This document shows, piece after piece, positions 46,560 through 59,600 of a stretch of 64,000 bases of DNA. A model generated the notes under the pieces. It worked only from the letters and a program-made list of their open reading frames with translations. It did not search any database and was not told where the DNA came from. The position numbers and the translations under genes are program-made. Source of the stretch: Megamerina dolium (taxonomy: Eukaryota; Arthropoda; Insecta; Diptera; Megamerinidae); contig OY978525.1 of assembly GCA_963854835.1 (NCBI GenBank), positions 65,463,407 through 65,527,406 of the forward strand. The letters are read 5' to 3'. How positions within the stretch are numbered: position 1 is the stretch's first letter; every line of letters starts with the position of its first letter.

Positions 46560-49500
46560 ATTCGAGGATCATAAATAAATTTTGTCAAAGAGCGACTAAT
46601 TAAAAGGCTTGGAATTTCAACAAAGCCAACAATTCATATTAATAGAATCGGATCATGTAACATAATAACATACCATACAGTCAATGTTGCCTTGCACTCT
46701 TACATAAATGACTTTTCAACACGACTTGAGCATCTATCTCATATCATCACAGAGCAATCAGCGCAGTTTATTGAACGTAAAAACGTAACAACTGCCGACA
46801 CTAAATTCTTCCATCCTGATAAAACGATATTTTACGATATTTTACGTTTATTTGAACGAACTCCCGATTTTGTAAAATTCATTGTTCGGCTGGGTGGGTG
46901 CCGTAGCTCAATGGTTAGTGTGTTCGCCTTCTGATCTGTGGTTCAAACCCCGGTTGATGCATAACAAATTTAATATCGATAAGATTTTTCTTTCGAACGG
47001 TACCCACCTGTCGGCAAGCAATTGGCAATTCTTCCGACAGTCACAAGTGTTCTGCCGTTCGGAACCGGCTAAAATAAGTAGGTCCCTTCTAATATTGTCC
47101 AAAATTCAAGACGAACAACAGTAATGGAAGAGAAGCTCGGCCAATGAGCCCTTTGGGGCTTTAAGTGCCACATATTTATTTTTTTTTTATTTCATTGTTC
47201 GGCTAGGTTATATCTGGAAAAATTTACGACAAACAATTCAGAAACAGAAATCGCTCGACTTTTGAAATTGATGATATCAAAACAATCGGTAAACCGCTAT
47301 CAATAGCAGAAAGACAATGTGAAAAGTACTTCGCGAATTGCTTAAAATCGTATTTTCTCTCTCGAACGTCGTATGAGGAAGAATCCAGATTTAAAGACTC
47401 AATACGCAAAGTTCATGGATGAATGGCATATGGAGAAAATTTCAACAGACTCTATAGTTTCTCCAAATTTCTTCATTCCACATCATAGCGTACTGTGACC
47501 CGAGAACTCAAACACGTACTGTAGTATTCGATGCGTCTGCCAAAATCTAATCAGAATATTCATTAAATGATCTGATGTATACAGGACCAACAGTGCAAAG
47601 CGAGCCAATTTCTATAGTTCTATAATTTCGACTGCCGAGATACATTTTCACCACTGATGTTGAAAAAATGTACAGGCTATCCTTAATTTTCCCTAAACTT
47701 ATAATTTGGAGAAAGGCCGCTTCAAAGCCAATATAATAGCAGCTATTTATTTTGCTTGCGTCACAATTTTTCCAAAAGAATTTCTACGTAGGTAACTACA
47801 TCACTCAACTCACAGAGATCACAAATAATAGCGGCTTCAATTTACGGATTTGGTGCGCCAATCACCCATAATTGATCAATGATTGACAATGATGACAAGT
47901 TGTGCGCAAAAGTTAAGAGTGATGTCATAAAAGGTTGACAAAACGTATGGTAACATCGGATCTTGCAAGGCTTTTTGAACCTCTGGGAATCCTATCTCCC
48001 ATTGTAGTAACAGCCCAAATATTAATTCAAGAACTTTGGAAATTAAAATTAGACTGGGATAAGTCTTTACTGGACTTACTACACACCAAATGGACCACTT
48101 GCCGCACAGACTTGAATGCATTGAAAACACTGCAGATATCGAGATATATTTTCAAGGGAGGAACCCCAAAATCCTTTCAACTACACATTTTTACTGATGC
48201 ATCCGAGAAAGCGTATGGAGAAGCAGCCTACATTCGATCAGTGTTCAAAAACAGCATCATTATGTCACGCCTTCTTTGTGCTAAGTCTCGAGTAGTCTCA
48301 TTTAAAAGACAAACTATGCAGCACTCGGAGCACAATTAGCGACAAGAATCAAATCTGATCTTCAATTGACGAACCCAGTCTGGTTCTGGACTGATTCAGA
48401 AATTGTATTGTCTTGGATACATTCGTCATCAGCATCATTCAACACGTTTGTAGCCAATCGCATTTCAATCATTCAATATTCAACTCAGCCAGAGCAATGG
48501 CGCCACGTTAGCTCCAAATGAAATCCAGCAGATGTACTATCTCGTGGTATACCGCCAATAACCCTTAAAGAATGTAATCTTCGGTTCCGCGGATCACTAT
48601 TTCTACACGGAAAGAAAGAGGTCCGGCCACCCAAATTCAATCCAAATTTTGCCAACCCAAGAAATCTTAAAAGAAGAAGGAAAATGCAAGATTCTCTAGC
48701 TGTGGCAACAGCAGAACTCGACTTCGTCTATACCATCAACCACAAAAATTCATTTCGTTGACTACAGAGGATTATGGGATACGTTTTGCGTTTTATAACT
48801 CACACTAGGTGTAAAAAGGCACACCGTGAGTCTCAAAAATCATTAACAACATCCGAATTGGAGCAAGCGCTAATCATCGCACAAATGTAAGCATAAGATT
48901 TTAAAAAGGAAATCCAACAACTAAAACGATACTATGAATTACGGTTAGCATGTAATTTATGTAATTTTTCTCCTTTTTTGGACAAAAATTAATTAATTCG
49001 CGTTGGCGGTTGACTTGACGCCTCAGCATTCGCATATAACATAAGGCACCAACTGTTCATAATGATCCTATTTCTATCTTAATATTTGAAATGGTTCATA
49101 AAGATAATAATGTGATGCACAAGCATTACTAGGAAGGATTTGACAACAGTATTGGCCAATAAAAGGACAAATTATCTCACGAGCCACCACTCATCGCTGT
49201 ACAATATACAGTAGAGCCAAACCAGTGCTGTTCAACCAAGTCACGACCACACAAGGTCTACATTGCAGTATTCTGTTGTTTTGCTTCGAAAAGAGTACAT
49301 TTGGTACTGAGCCATTCATTGGCGTCGACGCGGAAACTGTAAAATATATATTGTGACAATGCGGGGAACTTTGTCGAAGCAAAGAACAAACTACCTAAGT
49401 TGTCAACAGTAATTTAATCCCTCAACGCTCAAAGAGTACGAATGAGTGCAGCAAAAAGTGCATACAATTCAATTTCATAGCATCAAGAAATAGCATCATT

Positions 49501-49795
49501 AGATAGCAATTGGTATCTCAGGTTAAGCACGAATTTTGGACCAGGTGGTCTCGAAACGACCGCAATTAACTGCAATGCCGAAACAAATAGCAAGAACGGT
49601 CGAAAAATCTAAAGCTAGGAGCGATTGTGATCATCAAAGAAGACAACGTTTCAGTCATGAAGTAGCTCTTAGGATGCGTAATAAAACTTTACAAGGGAAA
49701 TTACGATATTGTAAGAGTTGCAGACATTCAAACAGCGACATGAGTACTGAAACGAGCCGTTCGTTATTTAGCACCACTTTCTACATTCAATGACG
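46560..49795 (+). pseudogene. Decayed BEL/Pao retrotransposon (pol)
   Basis: A gag-pol linker region leads to RT remains near 47480 (PNFFIPHHSVL) and 47640, then LFEPLGILSPIVVTAQILIQ, ELWKLKLDWDKSLLDLLHTK and FTDASEKAYGEAAYIRSVF near 47970-48240. RNase H follows (NPVWFWTDSEIVLSWIHSSS, NTFVANRISIIQ, EQWRHVSSK), and an integrase N-terminal region near 48980 (LIRVGG, LDASAFAYNIRH). A decayed integrase end is seen near 49640. Stops and shifts occur throughout, and the integrase core is mostly lost. A SINE sits at 46896-47190. Confidence 0.8.
46896..47190 (+). mobile_element. tRNA-derived SINE with clear target duplication
   Basis: An 18-bp flanking repeat, ttcattgttcggctgggt at 46878-46895 and ttcattgttcggctaggt at 47191-47208, differs at one base. 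The head GGGTGCCGTAGCTCAATGG has the A box, and ggttcaaaccccgg is a B box next to a small deletion. The body ends ctttaagtgccacatattta plus a T run. Full length is about 295 bp. It interrupts the BEL element. Confidence 0.9.
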
Positions 49796-49882
49796 AAAGA
49801 TAGCTTCAGTGGCACGAAACACCCACGAAATCATCAACCACGTCAACCATTCACTACTTCTGGCAATATAATGCAGCTCAGC

Positions 49883-50076
49883 AGACAATAAAAATAATTG
49901 TTTTTGTAAAGAATATAATGCCAAAAATACGGTGGTGTGATTTGGCTGTACCTATGTATATAACTGGTGATGTGGTCGCGAATAATGATGTTGACGATGA
50001 CGACGACGATTACGATGATTATGACGATGATGATGACGTTAGCAGCGACTACGGCTGCTGTATTGAGAGAGTGTAT
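49883..50076 (+). repeat. Dispersed repeat with (GAY)n core, copy 2
   Basis: Counterpart of 26161-26347, about 80 percent alike by eye. Its place right after the BEL/Pao integrase remains suggests it belongs to the BEL 3' LTR. The Asp-rich open frame across it is a by-product of the GAY repeats. Confidence 0.6.
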
Positions 50077-50129
50077 GCTGTACACGACGACGAAGAAGAA
50101 TTGCAAGTGGCGATGATATGAGTGTAAGG

Positions 50130-50975
50130 GGGTCACGAACACAAACAAACAAAATATGGAAGGGACTCAGCAACCTTTTCCTGTGAGATTAATATGTTCA
50201 ACAATAAACATGCAAAGGATTGTAAACTCAAGCAACTAAATCGCAGCTCTATATGGATCCAAATGGATCCAAATAAATCACAAAAATCATTGGATATTTG
50301 CAACAACATTAGACACCTAAGTATCAGCAGTTTGTTGAACGGAATTCATTTCAAAAACTATTGACAAGCGAAGACTTCCATCACCTACCAGAAACAATCA
50401 GGTCCAACAGCCAACACCATAATGCAAGTCAGCTATACGGCCCTCATTCTGTAAGCACTCGTCATTCTATGTCTGATATGGAAACCGTCGTCTTCAAAGG
50501 GAGACAACGGTATACGCCTCAACCAAAGCCTCGACAAAACCCACAGCAATTCACCATCACCATGGAAGTAGTTAGCTATAATTTTACGTATAAGGAATCA
50601 TTGGAAAATAAAGAAAAATGTAACAATTGAATTCTGTCATTTCGGCACAAGAATTTTAGTAGAGCTTAACTCAACAGCGGGGTGCATGTTCAAACCTTCA
50701 CACTAAATTTCCTTGCATATATGCCTGACTAATGTAGACATATGCTTACTTCAAATTTCGACTTTTGGCAAGCTTTCAATCACGACAACTAAGCATAATA
50801 CTTCTTGTTAGTTTTATCAATATTACGTCTGTTTAAGTTCATTGCAAGCAAAAATTGCTACTTTTCGGTGCAGTGAACTAAAGTAAAAAGAAAATCGCTT
50901 AATTATTATTATCATTTGTTGTACTTAATTGTTATAAAATAATATACTCGTATTCTATAAATACTTACTTACTTC
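50130..50975. other. Unassigned segment
   Basis: A frame of 89 codons (50361-50630, rich in Gln, His and Ser) has no motif I recognise. The remainder is AT-rich. Confidence 0.35.
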
Positions 50976-51205
50976 TGTCACCATTACAACCGGTAACCGA
51001 TTTAAGTTGAATATAGCATGCTTCGCTAGCTGGCGCCAGTCTGATATTCCAAGCGCTGACAAGTTTTCCAGTACTTGGTCTTTCCAGCGAAGGTTAGGTC
51101 TGCCTCTTCTGCATCGTCCACCAGCGGGTTCCGAATATAAGACCTTCTTACATATTCTTTCATTCGCTCGACATGACCTAGCAAGCGCAGCCGCTGAATT
51201 TTAAT
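50976..51205 (-). pseudogene. RTE-type LINE RT C-terminal fragment
   Basis: On the minus strand, RLRLLGHVERMKEYVRRSYI and, with a shift, a DQVLENLSALGISDWRQLA-like reading. These are characteristic of the RT end of RTE-clade LINEs. It stops near the usual element end next to acttacttact. Confidence 0.65.
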
Positions 51206-52117
51206 GTAAATTTCTCAAATTTCCCTTAACAAATGTACATATAAACATAACAATCAGTACATAATCGATTAATTGTTGCTTGCTTACGACTAGCATGTAT
51301 ATACTTCGAAATTTGCAAGCTTTTTCCGCTACACGATAATACTACGCCAAAGAATACTAAGGAATGGAAAGACACTCTCCCGCTCAGAGAATTTTAATTT
51401 CCATATGCATTTTTCCACACGCATTCTATCCGTGAGTTCATCACCTGTTGTTGTTATTACTTTACTCTCCGGCCAGTTTTGGCTTCTCATCAGCGTTGCC
51501 TTTTCACATACCTATTCAACTTAAAATTGCAATTTATACATATATATGCACTAAAACACAATTAATCTTACGAAATAATAAAATAAAGTACCAAATAAGC
51601 GCAAACATCTACTGGTTTTCGTTATATTTAAATAAAATTATCCAATTATAAAAATTACAAAACATGTAGTACCTATTTTTGCACCCATGAAAATGGAAAC
51701 ACACCATTAGTTGTGAATGGATTTTATTGTATTGTTGAATCTAGATTACAATTTTTGCATATATTTATAAATCTATTAAAATCTTTGCATATTTTACGTA
51801 TATATTAATACATTTACATAAACTGTATTGTATACAGCAGTTACTCGTATCACTTGTAAAGAGTTCATGCGTAAACAAATATTAAAATTTTACAGTTACT
51901 TATACAACCGTGTGCATCACTAAATTCATTTCACCATACATTTGATATTTCATTCGAATGATTTTTTGCTCATTTGGATTTTGGTAAGTATGCATATTTA
52001 TTTATTAAACAACAAACAAATGTATTAATATATTTATATTACAGATTTTCAAACTCATATACATATACAATTAATGTGATTCAGTACGACTTTCGGCCAT
52101 GTGACTGGACTGGATAC
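51206..52117. other. AT-rich spacer
   Basis: No gene or repeat recognised. Confidence 0.4.
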
Positions 52118-52119
52118 TA

Positions 52120-52642
52120 CAGGGTAATTTTTTAGCAACTTCCTTTTTGGCAACACTGTTTTTGGCAGCGTGTGTAACATGTTACTGTCAAACATGTTCA
52201 GTTTGGTCTATAATTTAACCATGAATCGACTTACATTCGAACAACAGATTACTGAATTTTATTATCAAAATTCAAGCTCGGTTAAAAAATGCACTTCTTC
52301 CATTTTATGGTCAGTTGGACGACCTTCTGAGGAATCTTGTGACTAAATTTCGCACCAAATTTATATTATTGGACATTAAACCACCATCACGCATATGTAG
52401 AGTGCGGAGAGAGGAAAATATCGCAGCTTTATCAGCTAGTGTTGTTGATGACCGTGAATTATCGATTCGGTGCCGTTCGCAGCAATTGCTGTTACTCCAC
52501 TACGTGGAAAATTTTGCAGAAAGATTTGGGTGTAAAACCTTTTAAAGGATTGAAATCATCCTTAAACATTGAATTATATAGATCGTTCTATCGACTCAAA
52601 TAAAGATTTCATACATTTCTCTCTCTTAAAAAAATCACCCTG
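52120..52642 (+). mobile_element. Deleted mariner-like element with TA duplication
   Basis: TA at 52118-52119, then CAGGGTAATTTTTTA. The right end, taaaaaaatcaccctg followed by TA, is its inverse (CAGGGTGATTTTTTTA). The interior opens with the transposase start MNRLTFEQQITEFYYQNSSS, then frameshifts and reads VTKFRTKFILLDIKPPSR, SQQLLLLHYVENF in pieces. The catalytic region is missing. It is a different lineage from the mariner at 45784. Confidence 0.8.
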
Positions 52643-52644
52643 TA

Positions 52645-54170
52645 CAATTACTGATGTGCTGTGATGGTGAGTGATTTCTATTTGTATAAAAATACAAATA
52701 TATAATTAAGTGTGGAGAAAATGCTTGGTATCGACTTAAAGGTGAGCTTTTCATAATGCCATCATACTAGCAGCGTGGACGATATGGTTGTTTTCGTTAT
52801 GAGCAATTCCCAAAATATGAACTATTTGAAGCCGCTATGCGGACTACCACTTTACAGTACTTCTCAGCGGTTAAGCTACAATGGGTTAGTGAAAACTGTC
52901 GGTTCTAATCGGTGGTGCGCGAAATGGTGGCATTCACATTACGGATGTAACCAATGCTTCACGTGATGCACACCTATTGAAATTTTCCAGAACTCTGTGG
53001 TCACATGCAAATGCAAGTGTATATAAATAAAAATACTTGTATTACAGTAAAATAATAAGTTCAAATTTAATATTGAAATTTTAATTTTAAAAACGTTTAT
53101 TAAAACAATTTTAATCAAAAGTAAAAGGTGATTGTTATTTTAATAAAAAATAATATTATAATTTCAAAATATTGTAGAAATAAATGATACAAATAATGAT
53201 GAAAGTGAATGCGTATGTATGTACGTGCCTCTATTTGTGAAAGATTTGTTATAGATTTAGTTGATTACGTAGCAACTCCAATTTTTGCACTTGTTCCTCC
53301 TTATTATTACCAATTCGTTATTACCTCATCTGTTTAATCTTATGTTGTGGTTTTTGATTGCTCGAACGATATGCTGAAATTATGTCTAAAATCACCACTA
53401 CTCGACAGTCAGTTCTTGTTGTTGTACGTTATAGCAATCATGCCGTTCTTTCCAGAAGAATATTGTAGCCACCCAACAATCTAAATTGGTGAAATGGTTA
53501 CATTCTTTCTTTTCATTCCAGCAATAAAAAAGAGGTCTTTTAACACATCACTATTGATATTTCTGTTTTTATTTTATTTTGATTATCTTTTTCTATTGTA
53601 TTCTATTTTTAAAAATTGGTTTTGTATTTTTTTGCTCATCCGTCTACAATCCATTTCAGTGGAAAATTCAAATGCAAGTGATTTTAGTTATTGTCGGTTT
53701 TCGTTTAATTACCATCACCTGAAACTGGTTCGTCATGTATCGAATAGAGTATAGGGAAAGGGAACCGGAGCACCGAATACTTTAATGAACCGACCGTTTC
53801 GGATCTTACTAGAACCGAAAAATGGTCTTAAATAAATGAAAAATTAGTAAAAAACTCAAAATCGAAAACGGTTCATACAAAATCGGTCCCGAAATAAGCA
53901 AAAAAGAATTCAAAAGAACAGACGAAAAGTTACAAATCTCTGTTACACTCAGAAACTTCATACGTTAATGTATTGCTAGCTCGCAGCTCATTTAAGTTTC
54001 AAGAATTTTACTTTTATTAAATGTTTGTCATTAAAATATTAACTAGGGAATATGTAATATATTTATTTATTTTTTTTTTATAACACAAATATAAAAAAAT
54101 TTATTGAAATTGACTTTTTTGTAAAAACTTTTTAATCTCTTGTTTAGCTATTCCGATATGGCTTATTTCT
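52645..54170. other. AT-rich spacer
   Basis: No convincing gene. The hydrophobic frame at 53494-53754 looks like chance coding of T-rich DNA. Confidence 0.4.
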
Positions 54171-54410
54171 CTACATATCTGTAACCAGATTACCATTTTT
54201 GTCAGGACAGCAAGAAGCTCCGCGATTTAAACCGCCACCCAGGCGCTTGATCTTCTCAAAGAATTTTCGAGTCTCATACCTGTCTCTACTCATCTCTATA
54301 TCCTTACACTCTCGTCTTTCCTGATCTCTCTTCTTGCACATGCAAAGACGTCTCTCCGCCGGTAGTAACCGATTTAGTTCATCGTTTGTTGATCTGAAGA
54401 CAGCCACGTC
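54171..54410 (-). pseudogene. RTE-type LINE fragment between endonuclease and RT
   Basis: The minus-strand frame contains RRLCMCKKRDQERRECKDIE, TRKFFEKIKRLGGG, NRGASCCPDKNGNLVTDM. This matches the linker that precedes RT in RTE-clade LINEs. It is isolated, with no flanking domain. Confidence 0.65.
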
Positions 54411-55480
54411 TCTTTATGTATGTCGAGATGTTGAAATCTGTTACTACTAATTAGCAGTAAAGGTCAGCAATTTTCATTTTAAGGCGCATTAATTTTTTAT
54501 CAGCCTCTGTGTGTTAATATATTATCAAAAATCTTTAGCAAGTTGAAGTATAATAGCATAAAGTCTAAATAAATGGAAGAGACTAGTAAATCACATGTAT
54601 ATTTATACTATTTTTCAACACATAAGTTTTTATTCCAGAAGAAACTTGTATAGTCCTGTGTAAGATTGTATTTAAAAGCCGGTAGAAGACAATACGAAAT
54701 AGGTTGATCGAGATAGGAAAATATATCTTCAACCAAACTCACTGCCCAGGCCCGAAAAAATCTGCTAATGTTGCATTGTACAATTTAAGAAAACTTGTTT
54801 TTTTAAATGGGGCAGATGTGGCAGACACAAAAGTATATTTTATGAAGCAGAAAACGTCTTCTTGGAATGTGTCTCTTATTTTGAATTGCTCCAGTCCTCA
54901 AAAGGAGGAAGGTCTGCAAATTTGATGAATTAGTGAGCAGTCGAAACGAAGGAAAGCTGCAGACCTTCGTCATCGGTATTCCTCTGATGATTTACCATAC
55001 GCAAATCTTATAAGCTTACGTGCTAGTGGAAAGCGCAATGAAGCCAAAAAGTCCTTGAAATCGACAACACCAAATCAGCTGACTATCGCGTGCTAACTAA
55101 CGAACAAGCATTATCTTTAATGATGCAAGAACAGTTAAGTGGAAAGAATTATGGCAGAGTTATATTTCTTTCCCATAAAACAGTTCGAATATCGAAAACA
55201 CATTGTTTACCAAAAGAAATAACTGTATTTGTTGTTGAAAGTTAAGTTCCACTGCAGCAATTTTAGATCACACTGCTAATCGTATTATGCATGTCCAAAA
55301 CCATGTCATTGCTGACGAAGAAATTCATAACATGAAGTGAAGTTAAGTAAAGAGGTTGGCAGGACAAGAACTAGGGCACATAGTTAAATAATCATTGTAC
55401 GCAAACCCAGAAACGGAAAAGAAAATAGAAGGACAAAAGAGAGAAAACGAAGAACAGACAGAAGCGATAAAGTAGAGAAT
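54411..55480 (+). other. Possible remnant of an uncharacterised repeated insect protein
   Basis: Between about 54700 and 55330 several short frames read LVFLNGADVADTKVYFMKQK, RHRYSSDDLPYANLISLRAS and KTHCLPKEITVF. These faintly recall a multi-copy insect protein family of unknown function that is probably transposon-borne. I cannot assign it. Confidence 0.3.
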
Positions 55481-55484
55481 ATTA

Positions 55485-57330
55485 CTATGCCTCAAACTTC
55501 CTAGTACTCTTAACGAATCTAAGAAGATTGGAGAGAGGGAGAGATTGAACTGTATTCAAGCTCAAAGCACCTTTTCGCAACAGTCTCAATCTTGTTCTTG
55601 CAAAGACTGGAAAGTGACAGAGGAAGTGCTCTGTAGAGTCCATATCCTCTAAACAAGACTGGCACGCCAGTTCTTTGATGACACCTATAGTGCCATATGA
55701 TGTCCACAAGTGTTGTGCCCCGTGATGACCCCTGAGCATCCTGAGGTCCTTCAAACCATCTGCCAATTCGTTCCCTTTGACACTGCAGTGTCCCGGAACC
55801 GAAAAAAGACGAAGCATGTTGCTCTTTGCAACGCTATTCAGCCTCATCTCACATTCACTGTTCGAAGAGCTGGCAGGGCTCGCAATAGCTTTGAGTGCAG
55901 CCTGACTGTCACCGCAAATGTCTATTTGCTTCCCATGCCATCTCCTATCAATAATCCATTAATTTAGAATGGCATATACTTCTATTAGAAATAGATTCGC
56001 CATACTTCCGGTGGAGAATGAGTACTTCGTATTTTCATCCAAGTATCAACCGGCCCCCATACCATAGGAAGTTTTAAAACCGTCGGTGTAGAAAATGTGA
56101 GTCATTCCCCTAAGTAGAGTCTATGGACTTAACCATTGATCTCGTTCTGGGAAAATAACCACCAATCGACATCTGAAGCATATATGGGCCACACGATCCA
56201 TGAGCATTGAAAACAGTGGGCACTGCTGGTATATTTGGTGGTATATTTGCCTGTGTCCCATATAAGACCCGTCATGCCAGACTCCATAAGTTTTAAGTCT
56301 GAACGCAACTTTAATCGCCTCCTTCCGGATCCAATGGAAGCAAATCAATTAAGCATTTAAAGCGTTACCAGTGGTGGTTCTTATAGCACCAGTGATGCAT
56401 AGGCATATACTTTTTTGTAGTCTGTCCAGAGAAGAAGCAGCGGATTCAACCAGAGTTCTGCGCGATCAGACTAGACACACATAGGTCACAATGGGTCTAA
56501 TAAGACAGATGTACATCCAATGCATTATTGCCGGTTTTGAACCCCATGTTTTGCCAAAAGCCCTCTTGCACTGCCAGAAAACTTTTAGTGCTTTAGAGGT
56601 TTTCTGCTCAATATGAATCTTCCAAAAAAGCTTATTATCTAAGATGACTCCCAAATATTTAACATCAGAAGACAGATAGCAAAGTCACCTCTTTTAGGTT
56701 GCGTTTCCTGGTTTAAAGCCCAAGTGTGTTTTTACCAGGATTCACGGAGTGACCTTGCGGATCGCACTAATGCTCAATCTTGTCCAGAACTCCCTGCATT
56801 TTGATGAAAATTATTCTCAGTGATATGCCTTCTGGGCGAAACAGAGTGCAAATACCTGCTTTCAGCTCCTCCTCCATTATGGTGACATAGTTGTTAAGAG
56901 GTGATTGACATGACTTTCCACTCTGACAGGTATGCTCCCGATCACTGAAGGGATCCTGGCTAAGTACCTCCGCTCTAATGTACTCTTCAACGATGCGCCC
57001 AGACTTTTAAGCAGGAAAGAAGTCAAGCTTCAAGATTGAAGCTTTTTTCCAAGAAGTAGTCATCCCTTCCTGGTTTAGGAATAAACGCTACCTTTACAAA
57101 GCGCCAAAAGTGTGGGATGTACCCATGGGCAAGGCATGTAGTAAGAATCCTTTTCAGGACCTCCACCAAAATAGCTTCGCCTTTCTTTATTATGATTGGA
57201 TATACGACATCGGGTCCTGGGAACTTAAAGTCACTGAATGACGAAAAGGCAAACCTTATCGTTTCAACAGTAACTATCTTTCGAGCTGTAAACCAATCAA
57301 GCCTGGTGGTTGCCGAACGTAACATGTCAA
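55485..57330 (-). pseudogene. LOA/I-type LINE ORF2, RT and RNase H part
   Basis: RT begins near 57325 with FKFPGPDVVYPIIIKKGEAI, ACLAHGYIPHFWRFVKVAFI-type sequence (here CLAHGYIPHFWRFVKVAF) and IPKPGRDDYFLE. The middle, MGVILDNKLFWKIHIEQKTS and KPAIMHWMYICLIRPIVTY, follows near 56600. An RNase H piece, LFSVPGHCSVKGNELADGL, lies near 55800 and a C-terminal zinc-like CLEDMDSTEHFLCHFPVF near 55650. An RNase H domain after RT is known for I/LOA-group LINEs. Deletions and stops are frequent and the YADD box is not visible. Confidence 0.8.
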
Positions 57331-58640
57331 AGGTCAGGGTGACAGCCTGCTGTAAGGCAATTCCACAACTCTGAAATGTGTTGATAGAAGTATATCATTC
57401 GTCTCTGACTTCGCGCACGTATAGGTATCATCAGGTTTTAGAAGAAAGTCCAGTCTGACAGTTCGGTCCTTTTGAAGAACTCTGCACAGTCTAGACCTTT
57501 TTTCTGATTAGCAATCGCATTACAAAAATCTCTATAAGAGTTCAGTTTAGAGGTCTTCATTGTCTATTTTTACACTTTCTCCACTGACGGTAGTTGTGTC
57601 AGTCAGTCATCCGGGTTTTAAGTGCCCGATTTAAAAGTTTCCTGGATTTCTTGCGGCGTTCCACCAAGGAACCGCGTTACCTTGTCTGCTTCTTCGTTCC
57701 GGTCATGCCATCTCATTACAATTGATTTAGACTCGCCCTAATAAGGCTTCCTCACTAGATTGTATTGTGTGGAGCTTAGGAAAGACGCTAATCCTTTCTT
57801 CGAGAAGACTGCAATATTCCAATCCACTTTACGAGAGTTCCGACCTGCGGGAACCAGATCAAGTTCGTCCAGAAGTCGAAGCTCTATATAGCGGTCGCCC
57901 GACAAGGAGTCATCGTCTACGACTCACCAACCATTGATCTTGTCTGTTATCAAGCTATTTGATAGAGTCAGATCAACGACTTCTTGTCTTCTACCAGTCA
58001 CAAAAGTTGGGCTGTTGCCCATATTATGTATGACTAAGAAACAGATGAAATAGTAGGTAGTCCGGCAATTTGGATCCCCTGTAGTTGCATTTACTGCTAC
58101 CTCAAATAGTGTTTTTTGAATTTGTATCTCATCTCACTATTAGTCCCATGTAGCACCACGGAGGTGGCCCTAAGGCACGATATGGTATGCAAGCCTAAAG
58201 ATCGTGCAGTCAAACACATGCGGCATTATAATGCACGAACGTGAACGAGCATCCCCTTCTGCTTGAAGGATGGAGTCCCACCTAATTCCTCCTAAGCGAC
58301 ACAAGCGCTTTGCATTCACTCATGTTCCTTGTATTAGAATTATTTGAGGATTTGCCTTCAGTTTAACATATCTAATGCATAATAGGGCAGTAGCCGACTT
58401 GCTGTACTTCAATTACTTATTTTTCGCCTTGCCTTCATCCGAAACAAGAGCCGTAACAAGTACGCGCTCAAGGCCCAGATGAAGACTCATACCAAACCGA
58501 TACCGCATAACTTTTAACGTCCATAACAATCACCAGGAGGGATGTATTCCCACATCTAGGGTCCGCTCCCGCTTTGACGTATTTATACGTTCTCCAGTCG
58601 GTCGTATCACGCACCGCGTTCCGGGCTTAAATACGGGAGA
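57331..58640 (-). pseudogene. LOA/I-type LINE ORF2, endonuclease part
   Basis: Reading the minus strand in shifting frames gives endonuclease-like phrases (QPNFCDW followed by KTRSR; LLEERISVFPKLHTIQSSEE) between RT and ORF1. The frame is heavily broken. Confidence 0.55.
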
Positions 58641-58653
58641 TTATTGCACGTGG

Positions 58654-59600
58654 CTACCTGGGTTGCATCAGAATCAGCATGCTCACTCGAACCAGCCTTT
58701 GAAAGCCGCTATCCTGCCTTACGACAAACCGACGACCCTCAAAGGCTGGCATGTCTAGCATGACTAACCTTTTCAGCCACTCGAGTGAAATAGTATTGAA
58801 GCATTGAACCATATTGATACAGTGCTCCACCATCATCCTATCAAAAGTAAGGGCATCAGAGGAGTTTTCTGTGGCATCCCAAACCTGGCTATCAACAAAG
58901 TCTATCTGCGCTTCAGACAGAAGACCCTTCTCACCGTCTCCACGGATCTTAACCGTCGATGCTCTCGCAGCGGGTTGTGCATAGTCACCGCACGCGACTG
59001 TTGGTTGACCCCCGCTTGACGGATCTGGTAGACCGCTGTTGGCGTTCAAAGCCTTATCACCAACCGCACGAGCTCCACCCGAAGCAGCAGTGGTATGAGT
59101 TACCCAACTGGATCGAGCTTCACCTACACAAGCAGATGCTATGCTTGACGCCGTATCAGCCATGGTCCGAACAGGCGTGGTGGCCACTCTTTCGAGTCTG
59201 CCTCCGGGAGTCAAAACGCTTCTTGACCCTCTGGAGTGATTACTCATGGAAGCCAGTCCCATATTCGCATTCCCTGACCATCCAGGTCCAGCAACTGAGG
59301 ATTTCTGCTTGTTGCCTTTCCTCCTCTTTCCCTTGCTCTTTCGTGTCGAAACGGTAGTTGTCGTATCACCTGACAAATTGACCAGACCGGACGGATCATC
59401 ATCCGACCTGTTCCTTTTCTGTAACCTTAGTATAGGAGCATAGAACCATAGACCTAACTGCACCATCTACGTCAACTCTGGCATTGGCTTGAGGTGTCGC
59501 ACTGGCGTAAGCAGGAGCTAATTTATTACAGCTAAGTTTGATGGTGTTAAGGGGCACAACTAGTTTGAAATTTTGTTTTTGCATTTTTTGATAATTTATA
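58654..59600 (-). pseudogene. LOA/I-type LINE ORF1
   Basis: A minus-strand frame of about 270 codons rich in Ser, Thr, Gly and basic residues (STRKSKGKRRKGNKQKSS), ending in LEWLKRLVMLDMPAFEGRRF. Position upstream of the endonuclease and RT on the same strand supports ORF1. A longer start near 59584 in another frame is possible. No zinc knuckle is seen, so the product is either truncated or of a knuckle-free type. Confidence 0.6.

Noticed and set aside
50361..50630. 89-codon frame rich in Gln and His
   Set aside because: No recognisable motif, and it lies among decayed BEL sequence. Kept only as unassigned.
53494..53754. Hydrophobic 86-codon frame resembling a membrane protein
   Set aside because: T-rich DNA yields Phe/Leu/Ile codons by chance; no start context, no family motif and no neighbouring gene.
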